64,000 nt of DNA from Pseudomonas azadiae (GTDB lineage: Bacteria; Pseudomonadota; Gammaproteobacteria; Pseudomonadales; Pseudomonadaceae), in the NCBI RefSeq assembly GCF_019145355.1, contig NZ_JAHSTY010000001.1, positions 372,001 through 436,000 on the forward strand, written 5' to 3'. The translations under genes were made by a program, and so were the position numbers. Each line of letters starts with the position of its first letter. Within the stretch, counting starts at the first letter, position 1. Under the pieces are notes generated by a model. The model was not told where the DNA came from. It did no database searches and worked only from the letters and a program-made list of their open reading frames with translations. Positions 57,833 through 64,000 of the stretch are shown here, piece by piece.

Positions 57833-58237
57833 ATGACTGAATCACGACGTCCCTACGGTGCTACCCAGCCCGAACCGATTGATGACAACGAAGATCGCAT
57901 GGGTTCGATGCGCGAACTGGACTTTGACCAGGAAGATCAGACGGCGGAGATCGGCGAGGAGATCCCGCCGGGTGAGCGCGAGCTTCTGATGCCCGATGAG
58001 CGGGTGCGCGAAGCCGGGATGACCGGCGCGTCGGTCGCCGACCATGAGTCGACTGACGATGACATGAGCCCCGAGACGCTGATCCACGACGACGGCGCGC
58101 GCGATGCACGGGAAGAAGGCGAGGACGGTCCGGCGGATTACGATCTAAGCGTTGTAGATGAAGATGACATTGGCGGCGGAAATGGGTTGGATGAGGCCGA
58201 ACTGGCCGATCTCGACCCGCTAAACGGTAAGCGCTGA
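57833..58237 (+). CDS. Conserved acidic protein of Pseudomonas
   Basis: A 134-aa very acidic protein (long D/E-rich stretches, e.g. DDNEDRMGSMRELDFDQED), no signal, no Cys. GAGG 7 nt before ATG 57833 decides the start over a TTG two codons earlier. Databases often label it serine kinase/phosphatase, but no kinase or phosphatase motif is visible. The function is unknown. Confidence 0.82.
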   Translation: MTESRRPYGATQPEPIDDNEDRMGSMRELDFDQEDQTAEIGEEIPPGERELLMPDERVREAGMTGASVADHESTDDDMSPETLIHDDGARDAREEGEDGPADYDLSVVDEDDIGGGNGLDEAELADLDPLNGKR

Positions 58238-58268
58238 CACAACGCAAAACTCATTGTAAAAAAGGCCC

Positions 58269-58358
58269 CTGTGGGAGCTGGCTTGCCTGCGATGGCATCA
58301 CCTCGGTCTAACTGAAACACCAAGGTGTCTGCATCGCGGGCAAGCCCGGCTCCCACAG
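58269..58358. repeat. REP hairpin (second full copy)
   Basis: Arms CTGTGGGAGCTGGCTTGCC and matching GGCAAGCCCGGCTCCCACAG, imperfect only at a few bases, with the same CACCTCGGTCTAACTGA centre as the copy at 12550-12636. It lies between convergent genes. Confidence 0.85.
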
Positions 58359-58387
58359 GTTCTGGCGTGTCCAAGGGTTTTACATGC

Positions 58388-58840
58388 TTAATCGACAAGG
58401 GTGCAGGCCATCACGACCGCATCTTCACGGCCCCCCACAGCAGGGTAGTAATCGCGGCGACGGCCAATTTCGTTGAAACCATAACGTTCGTACAAACGGA
58501 ACGCCCCGGTATTACTGTCACGCACTTCCAGGAAACATTCGCGCGCATTGGCGGCATAGGCGCGAGACATCAGGTGTTCCAGCAGCGCCAGGCCAAGCCC
58601 CCTGCCCTGGTTTTCCGGCTTCACGGTGATGTTCAGCAAATGCGCCTCATCGAGGATGATCTGCACCACGCCGTGCCCCACCTGCTGCTCACCCTCGAAC
58701 ATCAGCCAGATCTGGTACTTGCCCAACCCGTCGAGAAAGATCCCACGGGTCCACGGGTGGCTGAACGCCGCGTATTCGATTTTCAGCACGGCGTCGAGGT
58801 CGGCCTCGGTCATCGGGCGAAAGGATAAAGCCTCACTCAT
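58388..58840 (-). CDS. rimI: Ribosomal-protein-alanine N-acetyltransferase RimI
   Basis: A 150-aa GNAT enzyme that acetylates the N-terminus of ribosomal protein S18. The acetyl-CoA loop ENQGRGLGLALLEHL is near the middle and the LEVRDSNTGAFRLYERYGFNEIGRRRDYY block near the end. It overlaps the holD-like gene by 8 nt. Confidence 0.94.
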   Translation of the reverse strand: MSEALSFRPMTEADLDAVLKIEYAAFSHPWTRGIFLDGLGKYQIWLMFEGEQQVGHGVVQIILDEAHLLNITVKPENQGRGLGLALLEHLMSRAYAANARECFLEVRDSNTGAFRLYERYGFNEIGRRRDYYPAVGGREDAVVMACTLVD

Positions 58841-59615
58841 CGGTTGTTTTCCAGCGCGCCATCAGCCGGCGCATGGCTTGCCAGACATCAGCCTTACGCT
58901 GTGGCTCTTCCATTAATAATTCCAGGCCCGGCAGGGCCCATACCGAGCCCAGGCCTTCGACCTGCAGCTCGCGGTACCAGGCTTCGGCATTCGCTTGGCC
59001 GGCAAACCGCACGGCGGGCAGGCCGATCAGCCACAGGCACACGCAGGGTTCGTCTTCCAGGCGCGCCGACACAAAGCCTTGCACAAAATCACGCGCCGCT
59101 TCGGGGCCCTGGTCCATAGTGCCGCGCACCAGCAATGGCCAGCGCACCGGGTCGCCGACGATTTGCGGGCTGTCGGGCAGGCCGGCGGCGCGCAGCATAT
59201 CCTTGAGCAGCATGTAGGCGGGGTCGCGGGTCTGGAAGCGTTCGCCGGTGGGTAATTCCACCAGCAGCAGGCAGCGCCCGGCGCGCAGCAATTGCAGGGC
59301 GAAACGCGGTGGCGGCACCACCGGGGCCTTGACCACCGGGGCTACCTCTTCGACCACTACGGTTTTGGTGACCGGCGACGGGCGCGGCACTTCGACCCTG
59401 GCCCGCTCGACCACAGGGCGCGACTCGGGCACAGGCTTGACCACCGCGACCGGCGCGGCCGCTTCCTCGCCCGACGCCTGGAACGCCTCATCGGGCTCAA
59501 GCGCCTGCAACAGCTCGGGCCGCGACGGCGCGGCAAACGGCAGTTCGGTGCGGGGCAGCCAGTTGACCACCTGCATGGCGGTCAAGTAAGCGCGACGTCG
59601 GGACTCGGTAAGCAC
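58833..59615 (-). CDS. holD: DNA polymerase III psi subunit (HolD-like, long form)
   Basis: A 260-aa protein. The N-terminal segment AYLTAMQVVNWLPR resembles the QLGITQW-SLRRP start of E. coli HolD, a Pro/Val-rich linker follows (about residues 50-105), and the C-terminal domain carries LEGLGSVWALPGLELL-like stretches. In P. aeruginosa the gene upstream of rimI was shown to encode psi, and E. coli also has holD-rimI. The protein is about twice as long as E. coli psi. Databases often call it a TonB-like or hypothetical protein because of the linker. Confidence 0.72.
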   Translation of the reverse strand: MLTESRRRAYLTAMQVVNWLPRTELPFAAPSRPELLQALEPDEAFQASGEEAAAPVAVVKPVPESRPVVERARVEVPRPSPVTKTVVVEEVAPVVKAPVVPPPRFALQLLRAGRCLLLVELPTGERFQTRDPAYMLLKDMLRAAGLPDSPQIVGDPVRWPLLVRGTMDQGPEAARDFVQGFVSARLEDEPCVCLWLIGLPAVRFAGQANAEAWYRELQVEGLGSVWALPGLELLMEEPQRKADVWQAMRRLMARWKTTDE

Positions 59616-59763
59616 AGCTCGGCCACTTGCGGATAACTAAAGAGCGGGGATTCTACCGCTGTTCGGCAACAATCGCCCACTGCACACTGACCGGCTGTGG
59701 ATAAATCCCGCGCCCGATGCAGTACAATCGCGACTTTTAATCGCCAACCAGCCGGCCATTCCG

Positions 59764-61041
59764 ATGATCGAACCCAAGCGCGTCCTGCGCGCCCTCGCCG
59801 AACACTGGGCCTTACTTGAGCCACTGTGCGAACACTTCGACCAAGGCACCTTGAGCCTTGGCGAACTGCGCGCGCAACTGGCCGCCCAACAACTGGACAG
59901 CACGCCCCAGGACATCACCAGCCTGCTGGACGTGTGGATTCGCCTGGACATCCTGGTGCCTGTGGCCAAAAGCCCGAACCGTTTCGAGCTCAACGCGCAG
60001 ATCCACGACTTCCTGGCGTATCTTCGCAAGGAGCACCGGCTTGGCCTGTGCCTGGAAATCGAAGCCTATCTGCGCCACCTCGAGCGCCTGGCCGGTTATA
60101 TCCAGGATGCCTTCGATATCCGCGATGGCCACGACCTGGCCCGCCAACTGCGCCTGCTGGATATGCGCGTGCGCGATGTGCTGAAAAAACTTGCCAACGA
60201 CGAACAGGCCCTCGCCGCCGTGGCCGACCGCGCCAAGACCAGCGACCGCCAGATCCCGTTGCGCCAGCGCTACGCCGAAGTATTGGCGACCTGGGACGAA
60301 TACGTCGAACCGATGATTCAGTTGGTGAACGCCGACGGCGCCTTCGAGCAAGGCGTGCGCAAGGTCGAGAATGTGCTGCTGCGCATGCTCACCGAACAGC
60401 AACGCCTTGGCCATCTGGTGGACGACGACATGCTGCTGCGCACCCACGCGCGCATCCTCGAAATGCAGACCAGCGCCCAGTTGACCTTGCGTCATGCGCG
60501 CGAGCTGCTGTTGCCGTTGCGCGAAGAAGCGCGCCGGCACAACGCGGTGACCCGTGGCGCGGCGCTGGCCCTGTCGGCCATTCGCCGCAAAGGGCTGGAC
60601 GCAGTGCCGCAAGCGGCGATGCCGATGTTCACCCGCCCGCAAAGCACCTTCCTCGGCAGCGCGAGCCAGGTAGAAGCCTATGTGTACGCCCTGGCGAATT
60701 TCGAGCCGAAACCGGCACGGTTCCCCAAGGCGCACAAATCCCATAAAGGCGAAGCCCAGCGCGCGCCACGCACGGTCAAGGAAATGCTCGAACGCTGCGA
60801 AGATGCGCTGCCGATGCCGGACCTCATGACCTGGCTGCTGGAGCAGGAACCGGACGGCGCCACCGACGAATTGCTGTACTGGTTCTCGCGTCTCTCACGC
60901 GAAAAACGTTTCAAGCGTGAACGCCTGGAACGCCGCGATTACTACACCCACGAGCATCAGGTCAGCCTGCGCTCATTCGCCCTGCTCCCGGCCACGCCTG
61001 ACGCCGCCGAGAATACTGCGAGCATCCCCTATGCATCTTGA
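59764..61041 (+). CDS. mksF: Condensin kleisin MksF
   Basis: A 425-aa kleisin-like subunit of the MksBEF condensin. It is helical with an N-terminal winged-helix region, as in MukF. It begins the operon mksF-mksE-mksB; mksE overlaps its end by 11 nt. TACAAT at 59723-59728 could be the -10 box. MksBEF helps chromosome folding, and in forms with MksG defends against plasmids. Confidence 0.9.
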   Translation: MIEPKRVLRALAEHWALLEPLCEHFDQGTLSLGELRAQLAAQQLDSTPQDITSLLDVWIRLDILVPVAKSPNRFELNAQIHDFLAYLRKEHRLGLCLEIEAYLRHLERLAGYIQDAFDIRDGHDLARQLRLLDMRVRDVLKKLANDEQALAAVADRAKTSDRQIPLRQRYAEVLATWDEYVEPMIQLVNADGAFEQGVRKVENVLLRMLTEQQRLGHLVDDDMLLRTHARILEMQTSAQLTLRHARELLLPLREEARRHNAVTRGAALALSAIRRKGLDAVPQAAMPMFTRPQSTFLGSASQVEAYVYALANFEPKPARFPKAHKSHKGEAQRAPRTVKEMLERCEDALPMPDLMTWLLEQEPDGATDELLYWFSRLSREKRFKRERLERRDYYTHEHQVSLRSFALLPATPDAAENTASIPYAS

Positions 61042-61738
61042 TCTATCCGAACTGTCCCAGCTGGCGCCGATCTTTCGCGAGCTGTTCAAGGGTTACCACG
61101 TCAGCCGCCGCGATCCGGAGCTGTACGCGCAGCTCTCAAACTTCCAGGATCAGTACCGCACGCTGTTCAAGGCCCTGGGCTTTGAGCTGGTGTGCGATAC
61201 CCGTGGCTTCTATTACTTCGTGCCGGACTCCGCGATTGCCAGCGCGCAGGTGAACAAGACCGCCCAGCGCCTGGCGTTGTTCACCTTCATCCTCGTCGAG
61301 CACCTGGCCGACCAGGGCCGCGACCCGATCGCCGTGCTCGACGGCGGCAGCCTCGGCCGCGATGAGCTGCCGTCCCTGCTGGAGAAGTACCGCGACCTGT
61401 TTATCCAGGCCGAGGTGCAGACCCAAGAAGAACTCGAAGAAAAAATCATGCGACGCATGACCCAGCTGGGTTTTGCCAGCGAAGACAACGGTATCTACCG
61501 CTTCCTGCCGCCGATGCACCGTTTCCTCGATGTATGCCTGTCGGTGCAGCAAGACCGCGACCTGGCCGCCAGCGTACACAGCGTATTGCCATTGCCGGCG
61601 CCGGTGATCATCGATGAAGACAGCGACGAGAAGCTGCTGAAGACCGATGATCCGCTCGATCTGAGTGACTTTGCACAAGAGAGCGAAGAAGACGCCATGG
61701 CCCGCGCCATTGCCGAAGAACAGGAGACCGACGCATGA
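61031..61738 (+). CDS. mksE: Condensin accessory protein MksE
   Basis: A 235-aa MukE-like double winged-helix protein (LSQLAPIFRELFKGYHVSRRD at the start) with an acidic C-terminal tail (DEDSDEKLLKTDDPLDLSDF). ATG 61031 lies inside the end of mksF. The stop overlaps the mksB start (ATGA). Confidence 0.92.
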   Translation: MHLDLSELSQLAPIFRELFKGYHVSRRDPELYAQLSNFQDQYRTLFKALGFELVCDTRGFYYFVPDSAIASAQVNKTAQRLALFTFILVEHLADQGRDPIAVLDGGSLGRDELPSLLEKYRDLFIQAEVQTQEELEEKIMRRMTQLGFASEDNGIYRFLPPMHRFLDVCLSVQQDRDLAASVHSVLPLPAPVIIDEDSDEKLLKTDDPLDLSDFAQESEEDAMARAIAEEQETDA

Positions 61739-64000
61739 GCAAGGAACGCTACGGCATCCGCCGCTTCGCCCTATTGAACACCGCCGGCTACAGCCTGGGT
61801 TTGTTCCCGCTGGAAGAGCCACTGTCGGTGTATGGCGCCAACAACCTGGGTAAATCCGCGTCGATCAACGCCTTGCAGTTCCCGATCCTGGCGCGCATGT
61901 CGGACATGAGCTTCGGCAAGTACACCTTGGAGCAATCGCGGCGCTTCTACTTTGCGACCGACACCAGCTACATCCTGGTGGAAGTCTCATTGCCTCACGG
62001 CCCGCATGTCATCGGCGTGGTCGGGCGCGGCCCGGGCGGTGGTTTCGGTCACCAGTTCTTTGCCTATGCCGGCAAGCTGGACCTGGCCCACTACCAGAAA
62101 AACGACACCTGCCTGCGCCAGAAAGAGCTGTTCACCAACCTCGAGCGCGAAGGGCTGAAAGCTTACGAACTCAAGCCCGATGAACTGCGGCGCTTGCTGG
62201 TGGGCGGCCACACGTCGATCCCGCTGGACCTGACGCTGATTCCGCTGCGCTCCACCAGTGAGCAAAGCCTGAAAACCTTCCGCGCGCTGTTTATCAACTT
62301 GCTGCACATGCGCGAAATCACCGCGGCCAAGCTCAAGCAACTGTTCCTGGATGCGTTTGAACACAGCCTGCGTTCCGGCAGTGTGGATTACATCGCCGCG
62401 TGCGAAGAAGCCTTCCGCGATGTACGACGCATGGAGCAGGACTACAACTCGCTGGTGGCCGCCGGGCCTTTGGTCGAGGCGCTCGCAAACGGCGTGAAAC
62501 AACGCGATATCTTGCGCGGCAAGCTGCATCGCTTGTCACCGCTGCTGGATTCGCTGCTGGGCACCTGGTCGGACTACGCCAGTGCGCGCAAGGAAGAACT
62601 GACGATCCAGGCCGAGCACTATCGCAACGAGCAGGACGCCCTGCAGAACGACCAGCGCGGCGGTACCCAGGAGCTGATGCGCCTGGAGCGCGAGATCAGC
62701 GGCATCCAGCGCTGGCTGGGCGAGCTGTCGGTGCTCAAGCATCGCTTCGCCTTGGTGGATGACGTGAAAATGCTGGAGCAGCAACTGCTGGCGGCCAAGG
62801 ATGCTCACGATGAGTTGGCCGGTGCCCTGGCGCAATCCCGGCAGTTCAGCGCCGAGGACCTCGACGAGCGTTTGCGCGACCTGGAAAAACGCCTGAAATC
62901 GGTCAAGCAGCAGCTTGATCATGCCGACAACAACAGTTACGCCAAGCTGCGGGAAGAATTCTCACAGCCGGATGTCGAGCGTCTGATGCGTCTGTTCAAC
63001 AGTTCGTTGTTCAGCCTGCCGCTGGGCGCCCACGGCATCACGCTGGACGAGGACGGCCAGTGGGTCAAATCCCTGGAACTGATCCTCGATGGTTTCAAGG
63101 GCGAGCGTTTTGAAGTGCCGGGGCTGGCCGTCGATCTCTCGCATATCGAACCGCCCGCATTGCAGGCATTGGCCGATCGCGCGGCGTTGCGTGACCAGAA
63201 AGAGCGCCTGGAAAAAGAGCTCAAGCAACTCAAAACTCAGCAGGCCGTGGCGTCTGACCGCGCCGCGAGCAAGACTCAGACCGAAGCGCTGTACCAACAG
63301 GTCCTCGACGCGCAGAAGGCTCTGGAAGACTTCCGCCGCGCACAAACCTTAAGTGCGGAAGAAGGCGAGAAACTCGAAAGCCTGGCGCAGATGGAAGCGG
63401 CGCAGGATGAGTTGAAGCGCTCCAGCGATGCCTTCACCGAGCGCGTTCAGCAACTGTCGGCCAAGCTGCAACTGGTCGGCCGTCAGATCGGCGATATGGA
63501 AGCCAAGCAACGCACGCTGGATGACGCGCTGCGCCGTCGTCAGTTGCTGCCGGCGGATTTGCCGTTCGGCACACCGTTCATGGACCCGGTCGACGATTCC
63601 ATGGACAACCTGCTGCCGCTGCTCAATGACTATCAGGACAGCTGGCAAGGTTTGCTGCGCGCCGATGGCCAGATCGAAGCGCTGTATGCGCAGGTGCGCC
63701 TCAAGGGCGTGGCCAAGTTCGACAGCGAGGACGACGTCGAGCGACGCTTGCAGTTGCTGATCAATGCCTATGCACACCGTACCGATGAAGCGTTGACGTT
63801 GGGCAAGGCGCGTCGCGCGGCGGTCACCGATATTGCGCGCACCTTGCGCAATATCCGCAGCGACTACGACAGCCTTGAGCACCAGTTGGCCTTGTTCAAC
63901 CGCGAGATCAACAAGCGTCAGGTATCGAACCTGCAGAGCTTTCGCATCGTGCTGGCGCCGAACAAGGAAGCCCTCAAGCATATCGACCAGATCATCCACA
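61735..64000 (+). CDS. mksB: Condensin SMC-like ATPase MksB (3' end outside window)
   Basis: The first ~755 residues of an SMC-like protein. Walker A GANNLGKS is at 34-41, then coiled coil with many heptads (e.g. DLEKRLKSVKQQLDHADNN) from about residue 260, and a hinge candidate near 400-430. The frame stays open to the last base. The Walker B/signature end is outside. It hydrolyses ATP to close the ring with MksF and MksE. Confidence 0.93.
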   Translation, partial: MSKERYGIRRFALLNTAGYSLGLFPLEEPLSVYGANNLGKSASINALQFPILARMSDMSFGKYTLEQSRRFYFATDTSYILVEVSLPHGPHVIGVVGRGPGGGFGHQFFAYAGKLDLAHYQKNDTCLRQKELFTNLEREGLKAYELKPDELRRLLVGGHTSIPLDLTLIPLRSTSEQSLKTFRALFINLLHMREITAAKLKQLFLDAFEHSLRSGSVDYIAACEEAFRDVRRMEQDYNSLVAAGPLVEALANGVKQRDILRGKLHRLSPLLDSLLGTWSDYASARKEELTIQAEHYRNEQDALQNDQRGGTQELMRLEREISGIQRWLGELSVLKHRFALVDDVKMLEQQLLAAKDAHDELAGALAQSRQFSAEDLDERLRDLEKRLKSVKQQLDHADNNSYAKLREEFSQPDVERLMRLFNSSLFSLPLGAHGITLDEDGQWVKSLELILDGFKGERFEVPGLAVDLSHIEPPALQALADRAALRDQKERLEKELKQLKTQQAVASDRAASKTQTEALYQQVLDAQKALEDFRRAQTLSAEEGEKLESLAQMEAAQDELKRSSDAFTERVQQLSAKLQLVGRQIGDMEAKQRTLDDALRRRQLLPADLPFGTPFMDPVDDSMDNLLPLLNDYQDSWQGLLRADGQIEALYAQVRLKGVAKFDSEDDVERRLQLLINAYAHRTDEALTLGKARRAAVTDIARTLRNIRSDYDSLEHQLALFNREINKRQVSNLQSFRIVLAPNKEALKHIDQIIH

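Overview
The window is chromosomal DNA from a Pseudomonas of the fluorescens group. The evidence is gene content and order (hemA-prfA-prmC-moeB-murI; lolB-ispE-tRNA-Gln-prs-rplY-pth-ychF; mksFEB; a rimI-holD pair), high GC with strong G/C preference at third codon positions, and the typical Pseudomonas REP hairpins built on GTGGGAGCTGGCTTGCC. No tools were run, so all family names come from reading motifs and gene order.

1-13 kb: the end of a TonB-dependent receptor and a hemH/TIGR01777 pair lead into a light/singlet-oxygen stress block. An FAD oxidoreductase and a small Trp-rich protein form one unit. Then come eight tightly coupled genes (4261-12101): DUF523/DUF1722 protein, class II LitR-like MerR regulator without B12 ligands, photolyase, NTF2-like protein, SDR, FAD oxidoreductase, DUF1365 protein and a cyclopropane-synthase-like methyltransferase. 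Both promoters carry direct repeats TATAC[A/C]-N12-TGTACA, and the second has another perfect TGTACA-N12-TGTACA. This is the operator I recall for PplR1 in P. putida.

13-25 kb: housekeeping genes for haem, translation termination, cell wall, molybdopterin, lipoprotein sorting, isoprenoids, nucleotides and ribosomes, plus a PagL-like lipid A deacylase and tRNA-Gln.

25-45.3 kb: a complete Hrp1-type type III secretion cluster of the rsp/rsc kind, bounded on the left by a possible integrase remnant and a broken OprD porin and on the right by tRNA-Met. Two large convergent arms meet at 34069/34070. The visible control chain is one RspR/HrpS-like activator, then a sigma-54 promoter for hrpL, then three perfect-spacing hrp boxes (pilin, hrpF and hrpJ operons). 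Only one enhancer-binding protein is present, the pilin is very short (62 aa), and no harpin, translocator or effector gene is seen.

45-59 kb: accessory metabolism and transport (lipoprotein gamma-glutamyltransferase, LysE exporter, AraC regulator, flavin reductase, MFS and short-chain fatty acid transporters), a HepT/MntA toxin-antitoxin pair whose toxin is frameshifted, a Tat-exported phosphoesterase, a secreted protein of unknown function, beta-carbonic anhydrase, rimI and holD. The window closes with the condensin operon mksF-mksE-mksB, cut inside mksB.
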